A DNA stretch of 64,000 bases. It comes from UBA5543 sp964464965. GTDB taxonomy: Bacteria; Bacteroidota; Bacteroidia; Chitinophagales; Chitinophagaceae. The notes below the pieces were generated by a model. The model was given only the letters and a program-made list of their open reading frames with translations, made no database searches and was not told the origin of the DNA. The stretch spans positions 124,001 through 188,000 of the forward strand of contig CAYXHM010000001.1 of the NCBI GenBank assembly GCA_964464965.1, read 5' to 3'. This document shows, in pieces, positions 41,304 through 50,811 of this stretch. The position numbers and the translations under genes are program-made. How positions within the stretch are numbered: the first letter of the stretch is position 1; every line of letters begins with the position of its first letter.

Positions 41304-43706
41304 ATGAACCAGCGATACACTTCCTTTTTCTTAATAGCTATAGTGCTATTTACAGGCAACCAGGCCCTTGCCTTAAAGATATCGGGCTCAGTCAAAAACA
41401 TTGATGGTGACCAACTGCCAATGGTATATGTAACTATACTACAACAGGCTGATAAAGCTATGGTGCAAACCGGCCAGACGGATGACAACGGCCGTTTTGA
41501 ATATAGTAATCTGCAGGCAGGAAGATATACTATAGATATACAGGCGCTTGGATACAAAAACAAAAAGCTGGATATAACACTCAGCAACGATACTTTGCTA
41601 AATGATATAGTAATGGAGTGGCAGGACAACAGGATGGAAGAAGTAGTGGTCACCGAAAAGCAGGATGTGATAAAAACAGAACTGGGGAAAACCATAGTAC
41701 ATGTGCGTGAAAATGTAAAGCAAGGCAGCACCCTGTTGGATATACTGAAAGGCATGCCCGGTGTAACCGTTTCAGGTAATGGTACTGTAAGTATAGATGG
41801 CAAACAGGGAATTGTTGTACTGATAGATGATAAACCAACCAACATGGAGGGGAAAGAACTAACTGAGTACCTGAAAAGTGTAGATGCAAGTGAAGTGGCA
41901 AACGTAGAACTGATGAGCCAGCCATCAGCCAAATATGACGCTGCCGGAAATTCAGGCATCATCAACATTAAAATGACCAAAAACAAAAAAGAAGGTTGGA
42001 ATGGCACGGCATCTGCAAGCTATGAGCAGGGCAGATACCCGTTTAAATCCCTGAACAGCAATATTGCATACAAAAGAAGGAAAGCGACTTATACATTAAG
42101 CCCGGGTTATTACATAGGCCAGGGATATATGGATTATACTAAAACTACAATAAGAAAAGAGAATGACATACCCGTTACAAAATTGACAGAGGAATCATAC
42201 AGGCATGAAACATTTCCCGATTATTCCTTAAAAACGGGCATTGATTACGACCTCTCTGAAAAAACAAATGTTTATGTAACAGCTAAAGGTATTTATCACA
42301 CTAACAAAGAGACCGATAGAAATACACTTGTAATAACAGACATACCAACAGGCACAAATACTTATAACAACACAACCAATAACAATGGGCATAAGAGACA
42401 CCATATAGATGTAAATATGTTTGCGAAGCATGAACCGGATAGCTTACAGAAGATTGAGTTTTATGGAGGCACGTTTATAACAAACAGGGACCTGTACCAG
42501 GACATTACCAGTAATAACTATAACTATAATGGATTACAGCAGGGCGAAACTTATCTCCTCAATAACACCATCCCTGACAGGACTAATTTATATACTGCAA
42601 AGCTTGACTACACATTAAAAGGAAAGGGCGGCAAGGAATTGGAATGTGGCATAAAAAGCAGCTATGCGACTATGAACGAGGCTAATATTTTTGAAGAATA
42701 CGTTGATGGCAGGTGGACAATAGACACTAACCGTAGCAATCGTTTTTTGTATAATGAAAACATCAATGCCGCCTATGCCAGCGGTAGCATGACGACTGGA
42801 AAATTCAGCTTGCAAACAGGTTTAAGAGTAGAGCATACTCACGCCACAGGCGACCAGATAACGCAGAACTTACAGTTTACGCAGGACTATATTTCTCTAT
42901 TTCCAACTGCATTTGTTACGTACAAAGCAGACGACAATAACAGCCTGGAGCTGAATTACAACAAACGCCTGCAGCGCCCGTATTACAGGGAACTGAACCC
43001 ATTTACTTCCATAGCTACTCCATACTCGTATCATGTTGGCAATCCATTGTTACGCCCGCAGTTTACACACAATGTTGAGCTGAAACATAACTACAAAGGC
43101 CGCTTTATAACAGTTGCATCTTTCTCAAAAACACTAGGTACATTTATGGAAATGCTGGTATTTGAAAAAGCTACAAACACCAGCATCAATTCTACCGTTA
43201 ATAACGGCACAAGAAGTAGCGGGGCTCTATCAGCCTTTTTCAATAACCAGTTGACCGACTGGCTACACATAAGCACCAAAGGCAACATCAGCTATATGGA
43301 AATAGCACAAACGCAAAACAACAAACCAGTAAAGGCCTACGGCATTGGTTATCATGTAACCATTGACACCCAGTTCAGCTTTAAAAAAGGATGGGCAGGC
43401 AACTTTCATGGTGGATTTAATGGCCCGTATAGGAATGGCACCGCCCAAATAATAGCAGGAAGTGTATGGATGAATGCGGACGTGTCAAAACGATTGTTTA
43501 AAGACACAACAACTATTAAGGTACGCGTTCAAGACCCTTTTAATTTATATCGCTATACAGATACCATAGACCTGGGAGATGTAGTGGCCACCACCAGTCG
43601 CCAATTCAATGTTCAATCTTTTGCTATTTCACTTTCTTATAACTTTGGCACAAAAGAAGAAAACCAGAGAAGAACAGAAATGCCTGAGGAGACCCGAAGG
43701 ATGTAA
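41304..43706 (+). CDS. TonB-dependent receptor-like outer membrane protein
   Basis: An 800-residue outer membrane barrel. A signal peptide (ends near ALALK) is followed by a carboxypeptidase-regulatory-like domain (25-110; VKNIDGDQLPMVYVTILQ, YSNLQAGRYTIDIQALGY), a plug domain (130-230; LLDILKGMPGVTVSGNGTVS, VLIDDKPTNM, AGNSGIINIKM) and a C-terminal barrel of the OMP_b-brl_3 type ending near SYNFGTK with a short Arg/Glu tail. It has no visible TonB box. It forms a pair with the esterase gene 8 bases downstream, suggesting import or processing of an ester-containing ligand such as a siderophore (inference). Confidence 0.92.
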   Translation: MNQRYTSFFLIAIVLFTGNQALALKISGSVKNIDGDQLPMVYVTILQQADKAMVQTGQTDDNGRFEYSNLQAGRYTIDIQALGYKNKKLDITLSNDTLLNDIVMEWQDNRMEEVVVTEKQDVIKTELGKTIVHVRENVKQGSTLLDILKGMPGVTVSGNGTVSIDGKQGIVVLIDDKPTNMEGKELTEYLKSVDASEVANVELMSQPSAKYDAAGNSGIINIKMTKNKKEGWNGTASASYEQGRYPFKSLNSNIAYKRRKATYTLSPGYYIGQGYMDYTKTTIRKENDIPVTKLTEESYRHETFPDYSLKTGIDYDLSEKTNVYVTAKGIYHTNKETDRNTLVITDIPTGTNTYNNTTNNNGHKRHHIDVNMFAKHEPDSLQKIEFYGGTFITNRDLYQDITSNNYNYNGLQQGETYLLNNTIPDRTNLYTAKLDYTLKGKGGKELECGIKSSYATMNEANIFEEYVDGRWTIDTNRSNRFLYNENINAAYASGSMTTGKFSLQTGLRVEHTHATGDQITQNLQFTQDYISLFPTAFVTYKADDNNSLELNYNKRLQRPYYRELNPFTSIATPYSYHVGNPLLRPQFTHNVELKHNYKGRFITVASFSKTLGTFMEMLVFEKATNTSINSTVNNGTRSSGALSAFFNNQLTDWLHISTKGNISYMEIAQTQNNKPVKAYGIGYHVTIDTQFSFKKGWAGNFHGGFNGPYRNGTAQIIAGSVWMNADVSKRLFKDTTTIKVRVQDPFNLYRYTDTIDLGDVVATTSRQFNVQSFAISLSYNFGTKEENQRRTEMPEETRRM

Positions 43707-43714
43707 AGCACAAT

Positions 43715-44545
43715 ATGATGCAGAAATTATTTACTGGTATATTATTATTGGCATGTACATGCCTGCAAGCCCTGGGCCAGGATAGTAAAGACTTTGTATT
43801 AGGCAAAATACTGCGCCTTCATTCCAGCATACTGAATGAAGACAGGACATTAAACATCTATCTGCCGGAAGGATATCAAGCAGACAGTTCTTACCCTGTT
43901 ATATACCTGCTGGATGGTGGTGCCGACGAGGACTTTATACATGTAGCAGGGTTGGTACAGTTCAATACTTTTGAATGGATAAACAGGATACCCAAAAGCA
44001 TTGTAGTTGGCATAGCCAATACTAACAGGAAGAGAGATTTTACTTTCCCGACAACTATTGAGCATGACAAAAAGATGGTGCCTCTAAATGGCGGCTCTGC
44101 AGAATTCATTTCATTCATTGAAAAAGAATTGCAGCCCTTTATCAACAACAAGTATAAGACTAACGGTGCAAAAACGCTCATAGGACAATCTCTGGGCGGG
44201 CTACTGGCAACAGAGATATTATTTACAAAACTGGGGTTGTTTGACAAGTATATTATCATAAGCCCCAGCCTGTGGTGGGACGATGGTTCTATGCTAAAAC
44301 GTAGTTTGCCATTAATATCAGCTGCAACCGCGGTATATATTGGCGTAGGCAAAGAAGGCAGTTTTGATGGCAAACATGTAATGGAAGAAGATGCAAAAAA
44401 ACTCGCCGAAAAAATCAGGACAGCTAATCTCAAAAACGTAAACGTCTATTTCGATTACCTGCCTGAAGAAGACCATGCAACAGCAGGCCATCCTGCGTTG
44501 TTCAATGCATTCAAATTGTTGTATCCAAAGAAAGCAGAAGATTAA
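43715..44545 (+). CDS. Secreted alpha/beta hydrolase, esterase D / IroE-Fes-like
   Basis: A 276-residue esterase with a signal peptide (ends near QALGQ). YPVIYLLDGGADEDF, then GQSLGGLLATEIL (from G153) gives the nucleophile elbow; DHATAGHPALF carries the His of the triad. The fold and the LNIYLPEGY strand group it with the esterase-D/IroE/Fes superfamily that includes enterobactin esterases. It is transcribed with the receptor gene just upstream. Substrate unknown. Its stop overlaps the end of the convergent peptidase gene by 4 bases. Confidence 0.88.
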   Translation: MMQKLFTGILLLACTCLQALGQDSKDFVLGKILRLHSSILNEDRTLNIYLPEGYQADSSYPVIYLLDGGADEDFIHVAGLVQFNTFEWINRIPKSIVVGIANTNRKRDFTFPTTIEHDKKMVPLNGGSAEFISFIEKELQPFINNKYKTNGAKTLIGQSLGGLLATEILFTKLGLFDKYIIISPSLWWDDGSMLKRSLPLISAATAVYIGVGKEGSFDGKHVMEEDAKKLAEKIRTANLKNVNVYFDYLPEEDHATAGHPALFNAFKLLYPKKAED

Positions 44546-46272
44546 TTCGCAAATACCATTTTTTTGCTCTGTAGCTTTTGCCCGTTTACTACCAGCGAAT
44601 AAACGTAAGTACCCGTAACACCGTAGCCATGGTCGTAAGTGACTTCATTCATGCCTTCATTCAGAGTCATCTTTATCCGCCTTAATTCTTTACCAGCTAT
44701 GTCGGCTACAGATATATAAGCTTCAGCGCCTGTCATATTACTGCCTGCTAACACTGATATGATGGTCTCTCCGTCAAATGGATTGGGATGGTTTTGCATC
44801 AGCTCTACACCTTGTGTTTTTGCAGTCTTATCATTCACGCTGGCCATAGCTACTTTCTCCAGCGAGAAAATGCTCTCTACTCCCTGGTCATCTACAGATG
44901 CTACACTGATATACCGGCTACCCACACTGCCCAGGTGTATGTACCCGAAATCGCCCGCGATGGTATATACAGAATCCCAGTCGTTTGTAGTAGAGCGTAC
45001 AGCAACACGGTAAAGCTGGTATTGTTTTTCTGTAGTAATGTAAACCGACACTCCACCAGGGCCGGATGATATATCAAAGTCAGGTGTCTTCGGACCCATA
45101 GCTGCCATCGAAGCAGTATTGGCATTGATAACAGCCATGCGGCCAAGGTAATTAAAATCAACAAAGAAGCTGTCTATTACAGTATCATTGTCCGTATCTA
45201 CACCTAATACATCTCCGGTGGTATGCTGCCTGTCTGTGTAGTTTGGATCGCCCACATCTGCATTACCATGCTCATTAGCAGAGCAAAAACGTATAGATGT
45301 ATAGCCTTCCTGGTAAAAAGGGATATGATCACTACCCCGTCCGGTACGGTCTATAGGTGTCATAATATTGATGTTCATAGGTACGGATGCATAAGGTCGT
45401 ATCATTTCCTTATACTCCAGTTTTACAAACCTGGCCAGTTGCTTGTGTGGAGAGTTAAATCCTTCAGCCGAGAATATCCTGAGGTTAGTACTGTCTATGG
45501 CACCCGCGCCCATACAACCGGGAGGAGATGCTGTAGCGCCGCATATAATACCGCCAACTACGTCGTTGTTCAATACGGTTTTAATAGTGATTCCCTTTTG
45601 TTTACAGTATAGCGCAAATGCACGTGAGCCGTTCAGGTTTTGCTCTTCGCTGGTTACTAAAGCAAAAACAATAGTGTGCTTAAAACTGTACTTGCTCATG
45701 ACACGGGCCAGTTCCATCACCAATGCTGTACCACTACCATTGTCTTCCATACCATGCGCCTGGCAGGATGTATCGCACAGGCCAGCGCAGCGGCTGTCCA
45801 TATGGGCTTCAACAAATACTATGGATTTATCGGCAAGGTCAGTGCCCGGCAATACTGCAAATACGTTGCGGTGTTGGGATATATCACATATCAGTTGGTC
45901 AAATTGCAGGTAGGATGGAATGAGGCGATTTTCATTCCTGGCGCTGAACTGCTCCAGTTTGCTGTATATCCACCTGCGGGCAGCACCTATGCCTCTTGTG
46001 GCTGATGCAGTGTCAGAACCGGTATTCCTGTTCTCAAATGTTTGTAATACTTCCAGGTAGGCTTTAAGGGAATCAGGCGATATGCTCTTTATTATATCCT
46101 GTGTCACATCTGCGGCTTTATGCACCGGATTGGCCTGCATATAAGTTGCAGGTGTGTAGTTACCCAGCATCACCTGTTCTGCCACAGGATTGGTAGATAT
46201 CATGTTGGTCTGCGCGTGAGTTGTAACTGATACAAACAACGCAGATGAAAGCAGGAGTATAACTTTTTTCAT
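44542..46272 (-). CDS. Secreted M28 family metallopeptidase with T9SS sorting domain
   Basis: A 576-residue protein, start at MKKVILLLSS, signal peptide ending near THAQ. The M28 peptidase domain has EAHMDSR (155-161; H157, D159), EDNGSGTALVME (176-187), TSEEQNLNGS (207-216) and a later GRGSDHIPFYQEG with the last zinc His. Dizinc aminopeptidase activity is expected. A beta sandwich and a type A T9SS sorting domain (QNHPNPFDGETIISV, ISVADIAGKELRR) follow. It should be exported to the cell surface or medium for protein degradation. Confidence 0.93.
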   Translation of the reverse strand: MKKVILLLSSALFVSVTTHAQTNMISTNPVAEQVMLGNYTPATYMQANPVHKAADVTQDIIKSISPDSLKAYLEVLQTFENRNTGSDTASATRGIGAARRWIYSKLEQFSARNENRLIPSYLQFDQLICDISQHRNVFAVLPGTDLADKSIVFVEAHMDSRCAGLCDTSCQAHGMEDNGSGTALVMELARVMSKYSFKHTIVFALVTSEEQNLNGSRAFALYCKQKGITIKTVLNNDVVGGIICGATASPPGCMGAGAIDSTNLRIFSAEGFNSPHKQLARFVKLEYKEMIRPYASVPMNINIMTPIDRTGRGSDHIPFYQEGYTSIRFCSANEHGNADVGDPNYTDRQHTTGDVLGVDTDNDTVIDSFFVDFNYLGRMAVINANTASMAAMGPKTPDFDISSGPGGVSVYITTEKQYQLYRVAVRSTTNDWDSVYTIAGDFGYIHLGSVGSRYISVASVDDQGVESIFSLEKVAMASVNDKTAKTQGVELMQNHPNPFDGETIISVLAGSNMTGAEAYISVADIAGKELRRIKMTLNEGMNEVTYDHGYGVTGTYVYSLVVNGQKLQSKKMVFAN

Positions 46273-46318
46273 AGTATCATATTTAGACACCTATGAAAGT
46301 TATTAAAAAAACAGGAAT

Positions 46319-47431
46319 TTATGCTGCTTTTGCAGGATTGCCAAGCTTTTTAAGCATCAGCGCATGTTCTTTCAAGGCCCTTCTGAAAGTAGGCTGAACA
46401 TTGTAAGGAACATTATATTCCTGCGCAACACGTGCTACTATCTTTGATATTTGCGGATAGTGAACATGGCATATCTGCGGGAACAGGTGGTGCTCTATCT
46501 GGAAGTTAAGGCCACCTATGTACCATGATAACAGTTTATTGTTCGGGGCGAAGTTGGCAGTATTCAGCAACTGGTGCACAGCCCAGCTACTGTCCATTTT
46601 ATTCCCCTCGCCTGCTACCGGGTATTCTGAAGTATCCATGACATGTGCAAGCTGGAAGATGCAGGCAAGTAACAAACCACCTACCATATGCATAGCCCCG
46701 AAACCCAGCACTACATGATACCAGGATACATTCGCAAACAACAATGGCAGTACCAGCGCATAGCCAAAGTACAATAACTTATATGCAGTCAACTCAGCCA
46801 ATGCATAACGCAGGCTGACTTTCTCTTTTTTTATCAGGCCGTTTTTACCGTATTTAATAAGGCACTTGTAATCTTTTACAGTTACCCAGTAGATGTTCAT
46901 GATACCATACAGCAACCATGCATAGAGATGCTGGTACCTATGCATGCCAATGTGTTTTGAATTGGGCGACATGCGCAGTAATATACCTGCGTCTATATCC
47001 TCGTCCAAACCATCTACATTGGTATAGGTATGATGCAGGATATTATGCTGGATGCGCCAGTTACGGTCATAACCTCCCAACAGGTTCAACAGCCACCCCA
47101 GGGATATATTTACAAACTTGTTGTTGGAATAAGCACCATGGTTAGAATCGTGCATAACGGATGAGCCTATACCTGCTATGCCTATACCCATCATAACCCA
47201 AAGGCCATAAAACAAGAACAGGTTTACAGATGCTACACCTGTAACTATCAATGCGAATGGTACGAAGTACATTGCCAACATAGCAATTGTCTTTATTACC
47301 ATTGTAGGGTTGTATTGTTTGGAAATATTGTTTAAACTGAAGTACTCCTCTACACCTGCCTTTACCGCATCATGAAAGTTGCTTGCACCTTTTGAAGCGA
47401 ACTTTACTATACTCAATTTATTCTCACTCAT
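46319..47431 (-). CDS. Membrane fatty acid desaturase (linoleoyl-CoA desaturase-like)
   Basis: A 370-residue di-iron membrane enzyme. The three His boxes are HDSNH (94-98), HNILHH (129-134) and QIEHH (311-315); the Q in the third box is typical of front-end (delta-5/6 type) desaturases. There is no cytochrome b5 domain. It would insert a double bond into fatty acyl chains of membrane lipids, with a role in fluidity. The substrate position is not determined by sequence. Confidence 0.92.
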   Translation of the reverse strand: MSENKLSIVKFASKGASNFHDAVKAGVEEYFSLNNISKQYNPTMVIKTIAMLAMYFVPFALIVTGVASVNLFLFYGLWVMMGIGIAGIGSSVMHDSNHGAYSNNKFVNISLGWLLNLLGGYDRNWRIQHNILHHTYTNVDGLDEDIDAGILLRMSPNSKHIGMHRYQHLYAWLLYGIMNIYWVTVKDYKCLIKYGKNGLIKKEKVSLRYALAELTAYKLLYFGYALVLPLLFANVSWYHVVLGFGAMHMVGGLLLACIFQLAHVMDTSEYPVAGEGNKMDSSWAVHQLLNTANFAPNNKLLSWYIGGLNFQIEHHLFPQICHVHYPQISKIVARVAQEYNVPYNVQPTFRRALKEHALMLKKLGNPAKAA

Positions 47432-47537
47432 AGACTTACAACAATACTATTTTTATGAGGGTGCAAGGTAGCGAAATTATATTTAATATTTGCGATGTTA
47501 ACATTTCATATTATCATATCGTTAAGTTAAACCCACC

Positions 47538-47571
47538 TTGACTTTCGGGGTGAATTATAAAGGTAGTTTTG
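47538..47571 (+). promoter_or_regulatory. Promoter for the DUF47 gene
   Basis: TTG at 47538-47540, 23-base spacer and TAGTTTTG at 47564-47571 match both elements. The predicted transcription start near 47574-47578 leaves 8-13 bases before the ATG at 47587. Confidence 0.65.
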
Positions 47572-47586
47572 GAGAAATAAGTGAGT

Positions 47587-48225
47587 ATGAACGCGTTAAC
47601 AAAACTATTTGTTCCGAGTGGTAAGAAATTTCATGAATTATTTGAACAGGTAGCGGAAAACCTGCAGCAAATGAGCGCATTGTTTTCAGAACATGTACGC
47701 ACTACCGACCGTATAAAAAGACGCGCACTCCTGGATAAAATAGAACGGATGGAAAACAGGAATGATGATGTTACACATAAGCTTTTTGTGGAACTTGGGC
47801 GGAATTTTGTAACGCCTTTCGACAGGGAGGACATTCATTTCATGGCCACATCGCTGGACGATGTAGCTGATATGATATGGGCTGCATCCAAACAAATGTA
47901 TAATTATGACATTGAACCCGGGACTATATCTTCTGAAGCATCTCAAAGGCTGGAACGCTTCGCATCATTGCTAACCGAGGCATTGGGCGGTCTGCGTAAC
48001 CGAAAAGACCTGAACGCCCTAATTGAAATCCTGGAAAACATGCGTGCTATTATTCATGAATCTGAGCAAAATGTCAGTACGGCTATATCGGTATTATTTG
48101 ACCACAATACCAATCCTATAGAAATGATCAAACTATCCGACCACTACAACATCCTGCAGGTGTTGAATAATAAGTGCAGTGATGTAATTAATGTAATGGA
48201 AGGGGTGATTATTAAATACGGTTAA
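47587..48225 (+). CDS. DUF47/PhoU-like protein
   Basis: A 212-residue all-helical protein starting MNALTKLFVPSGKKFHELF. A GTG two codons upstream is a possible but less likely start because it sits right at the predicted transcription start. The fold and the LFVELGRNFVTPFDREDIH segment are characteristic of the DUF47 group, which resembles PhoU and usually regulates a Pit-type phosphate transporter encoded next to it. No pit gene follows here; the neighbour is a convergent LOG gene overlapping by 14 bases. Role in phosphate handling is therefore inferred from the family only. Confidence 0.9.
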   Translation: MNALTKLFVPSGKKFHELFEQVAENLQQMSALFSEHVRTTDRIKRRALLDKIERMENRNDDVTHKLFVELGRNFVTPFDREDIHFMATSLDDVADMIWAASKQMYNYDIEPGTISSEASQRLERFASLLTEALGGLRNRKDLNALIEILENMRAIIHESEQNVSTAISVLFDHNTNPIEMIKLSDHYNILQVLNNKCSDVINVMEGVIIKYG

Positions 48226-48985
48226 ACCACCCATTTCCATTACTAAAAAGCGTTGGCTTTCTATATGGTGTCTTTTTAAGATTAAACTCCTCTACAGCGT
48301 ATTTCTGGATATGCGCCATAGCCTCTTCTATTGAGTCTGTAAACTTGAACAATTCCAAATCTTCAGGGCTTATGGTTTTTTGTTCCAGCATAAGTTGTAT
48401 ATGGTCGTATATGAACCGGTGATAGTCCTTAGCCATAATAACTATCGGGAAACGTTCTACTTTGTTTGTCTGTATCAGTGTTAATGCTTCAAAAAACTCA
48501 TCAAGCGTACCAAATCCGCCGGGTAGTACAATAAACGCGTAAGAATATTTGGAGAGAATAACCTTGCGCACAAAAAACAAATCCATAGCCACCCATATAT
48601 CCAGGTAATCGTTAGGCATCTGCTCGTGCGGCAATATAATATTACAACCTATAGAGCGGCCACCTGCTTCTTTCGCACCACGGTTGGCGGCTTCCATTAT
48701 ACCGGGGCCTCCACCTGTCATAACATTAAAACCCAATGGTACAATTGCTTTGCCTACATCTCTTGCCAATTGGTAATAAGGATGATCTTCCCCAAAACGC
48801 GCAGAACCAAAAACAGTAACACTCGGGCCAACAAAATGCAACTTCCTGAACCCTCGTATGAATTCACGCATTACTTTCACAACAAATTTGAACTCTGCCC
48901 ATTTTGAACGCGGCCCTTCAAGAAAGTAACGCTCTTCTTCTGATACTTCGTTATTTACTGCTTTTTTCTTTTCTTCTTCTGTCAT
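48212..48985 (-). CDS. LOG family protein (TIGR00730 type)
   Basis: A 257-residue Rossmann-fold protein. GGGPGIMEAANRGAKEAGG (91-109) and PGGFGTLDEFFEALT (154-168; the PGGxGTxxE motif) are the nucleotide-binding and catalytic signatures of LOG-like phosphoribohydrolases, which release the base from nucleoside monophosphates (cytokinin-activating in plants). The bacterial role is uncertain. An N-terminal charged extension (1-40) is also seen in related proteins. Its 3' end overlaps the convergent DUF47 gene. Confidence 0.92.
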   Translation of the reverse strand: MTEEEKKKAVNNEVSEEERYFLEGPRSKWAEFKFVVKVMREFIRGFRKLHFVGPSVTVFGSARFGEDHPYYQLARDVGKAIVPLGFNVMTGGGPGIMEAANRGAKEAGGRSIGCNIILPHEQMPNDYLDIWVAMDLFFVRKVILSKYSYAFIVLPGGFGTLDEFFEALTLIQTNKVERFPIVIMAKDYHRFIYDHIQLMLEQKTISPEDLELFKFTDSIEEAMAHIQKYAVEEFNLKKTPYRKPTLFSNGNGWFNRI

Positions 48986-49037
48986 ACTATTCCATACTTG
49001 TTGCTACAGCTAAGGTACTGAAATATAAAGCTAAGCA

Positions 49038-49682
49038 TTACCATTGCACCGTCAAATAGTCAGCATAGCCCGTAGTGCCTGCCAGGGTGATATAACCCAC
49101 CTGTGAACCTCCCAGCGACTCTGCAGGCAAGTTAAACACCTCTACCCCGTTAACATATCCAAACCAGCGGTTACCTGCCTGTTCAAATTCAACATCGTTC
49201 CAGCCATTACTGTGTATTGCAGTAGTTCCTTGCCAGTCTATAATAGTTTCCACTCCCCTGTTTGCAGTACCTTCTTTGTACACGGCAAAATATCCTGCAT
49301 TGTCAATAAAAAACGAATAGCCATAATCATAATCGGAAACGCCAAAGCATAACCCCATAGCGTTGTCAGATTTTATGCTGGTCTGCACCAGGAAGTTGCG
49401 GTGCAATTTTGCACCGGTATTTATTGCCACGGTATTTGTACCATCATTTGCCGGTAGATAGGTGTATTTCAACCAGCCATTTACAATGCTCACAAAGGCG
49501 GCATTTCCGGGATCACTAAATGCCCAGTTGTTAATGTTATTATCGAAATTATCATCAAAAACATAGTTGTACTGTACCGGTTGCTGTGTTGGAGGTTGCT
49601 CCACTTCGTAGTACTCGTTTTTAATACAAGAGGTCATCAGTAGTGTAGTTGCCAAGCCAATTATTAATATTCCAGACTTCAT
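49038..49682 (-). CDS. Lipoprotein with concanavalin/LamG-like domain
   Basis: A 214-residue protein with a lipobox LLMTSC (C19). A short Gln/Pro linker precedes a domain starting FDDNFDNNINNWAF, with alternating strands (GYSFFIDNAGYFAVYKEG, DVEFEQAGNRWFGYVNG) that match the jelly-roll domain of DUF1080/LamG-like proteins. Likely a surface lipoprotein binding glycans or another ligand; no catalytic residues recognised. Divergent from the cupin gene at 49789. Confidence 0.75.
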   Translation of the reverse strand: MKSGILIIGLATTLLMTSCIKNEYYEVEQPPTQQPVQYNYVFDDNFDNNINNWAFSDPGNAAFVSIVNGWLKYTYLPANDGTNTVAINTGAKLHRNFLVQTSIKSDNAMGLCFGVSDYDYGYSFFIDNAGYFAVYKEGTANRGVETIIDWQGTTAIHSNGWNDVEFEQAGNRWFGYVNGVEVFNLPAESLGGSQVGYITLAGTTGYADYLTVQW

Positions 49683-49776
49683 AGCCCAATGTGTTTTATT
49701 TACAATTAAATATAGACAACAAATATGCCATAACGTTTAACAGGAAAGTAGCCACCAGGCTATTTAACAAATCTTA

Positions 49777-49784
49777 TAGCTTTG
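49777..49784 (+). promoter_or_regulatory. -7 element almost abutting the cupin gene
   Basis: TAGCTTTG, exact TAnnTTTG, ends 4 bases before the ATG at 49789; predicts a leaderless mRNA. Confidence 0.6.
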
Positions 49785-49788
49785 CAAA

Positions 49789-50295
49789 ATGAGCGACAAA
49801 AAGACTGCACAATACTGGAGGGAAAAACTATCATTAGCCAAACATATAGAGGGTGGCGCCTTCAGGGAAATATACCGTTCATCAATGCTACTGGCTGAAG
49901 ATGTATTGACCAGTGAACACCGTGGCAACAGGAATGCATGTACGGCCATATACTTTCAGCTGGAGCATGGAGAATTCTCTGCCATGCATAGAATAGCATC
50001 AGACGAAATATGGCACCATTACGACGGCGCTGCGCTTTGCATTTTTGAAATAAAGCCCGGCGGACAGCTGGTAAAACACCTGCTTGGGAAAGACATTGAG
50101 CATGGTGAACAACCTGTTGTAATTATACCCGCAGGTAGTTGGTTTGGCAGCCGGGTAGAGCAAGCGGGCGGTTATACGTTATGTGGATGTACTGTTGCCC
50201 CTGGTTTCGATTTTGCAGATTTTGAATTGGCAAACAAATCTGAGCTGGTATTGCAATATCCCCAACATAGTGACATTATTCATGCTTTAACATAA
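49789..50295 (+). CDS. DUF985 cupin domain protein
   Basis: A 168-residue single-domain cupin of the DUF985 (cupin_5) family. EGGAFREIYRS (20-30) near the start, IYFQLEHGEFSAMHRIASDEIWHHYDG (read as IYFQLEHGEFSAMHR and DEIWHHYDG) and IPAGSWFGSR are the conserved segments. The family is widespread with no agreed substrate. It starts right behind its promoter and is followed by two CsbD-like genes on the same strand. Confidence 0.9.
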   Translation: MSDKKTAQYWREKLSLAKHIEGGAFREIYRSSMLLAEDVLTSEHRGNRNACTAIYFQLEHGEFSAMHRIASDEIWHHYDGAALCIFEIKPGGQLVKHLLGKDIEHGEQPVVIIPAGSWFGSRVEQAGGYTLCGCTVAPGFDFADFELANKSELVLQYPQHSDIIHALT

Positions 50296-50356
50296 GTGCA
50301 TTCAACTTTTTGAAACCTGTTGCGTTATATTATTTCACAAACTAAATATCATAACA

Positions 50357-50542
50357 ATGGACAAGTTGGAACTGAAAGGAAAATGGAACGAATTAAAAGG
50401 TAAAGCAAAACAACAATATGCTGACCTGACTGATGATGACCTGATGTATGAAGAGGGTAAAGAAGATGAGCTGGTAGGAAGAATACAAACCAAGCTGGGC
50501 AAAACCCGTGACGAAGTTGTTGATTGGATAAAATCACTTTAA
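50357..50542 (+). CDS. CsbD family stress protein
   Basis: A 61-residue protein opening LELKGKWNELKGKAKQQYAD, the CsbD signature, with DLMYEEGKEDELVGRIQ and a C-terminal TRDEVVDWI helix. CsbD proteins are general-stress induced in several bacteria; their molecular role is unclear. A related gene lies 61 bases downstream, beyond a hairpin. Confidence 0.9.
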   Translation: MDKLELKGKWNELKGKAKQQYADLTDDDLMYEEGKEDELVGRIQTKLGKTRDEVVDWIKSL

Positions 50543-50550
50543 TTGGCAGC

Positions 50551-50585
50551 AGGGCCTCCCCTTACGTACCGGGGAGGGCCTTATT
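50551..50585 (+). terminator. Hairpin between the two CsbD-like genes
   Basis: GC-rich stem with a perfect inner ctcccc/ggggag and one outer mismatch, followed by a short T-rich stretch (ttatt). It could end or attenuate transcription into the second gene. Confidence 0.65.
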
Positions 50586-50603
50586 CATTTAAAATTTCAA
50601 CCA

Positions 50604-50792
50604 ATGGATTATACTGAATTTAACAAACGCTGGCCTGAAGTAAAGGAGCGTATAAAGAAAGAACAACCGGATATTCCTGATGAAGACCTGGTATATGAAA
50701 TAGGCCAGGAAGTTGCTCTGGTAAAACGGCTCCAGAAACGTACCGGCAAAACTGAAAACGAAATATTTGAATGGTTGCATATTATGGGATAA
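50604..50792 (+). CDS. Divergent CsbD-like protein, tandem paralog
   Basis: A 62-residue protein that aligns with the preceding CsbD by eye over its length: WPEVKERIKKEQPDIPDEDL against WNELKGKAKQQYADLTDDDL, and TGKTENEIFEWL against LGKTRDEVVDWI. It lacks the canonical KGKWNxLKGK opening, so it may escape CsbD profile searches. Probably an old tandem duplication. Its own promoter is not obvious; the hairpin between the genes suggests partial read-through or a separate start. Confidence 0.75.
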   Translation: MDYTEFNKRWPEVKERIKKEQPDIPDEDLVYEIGQEVALVKRLQKRTGKTENEIFEWLHIMG

Positions 50793-50811
50793 CCACTCAA
50801 TGATTTACATA

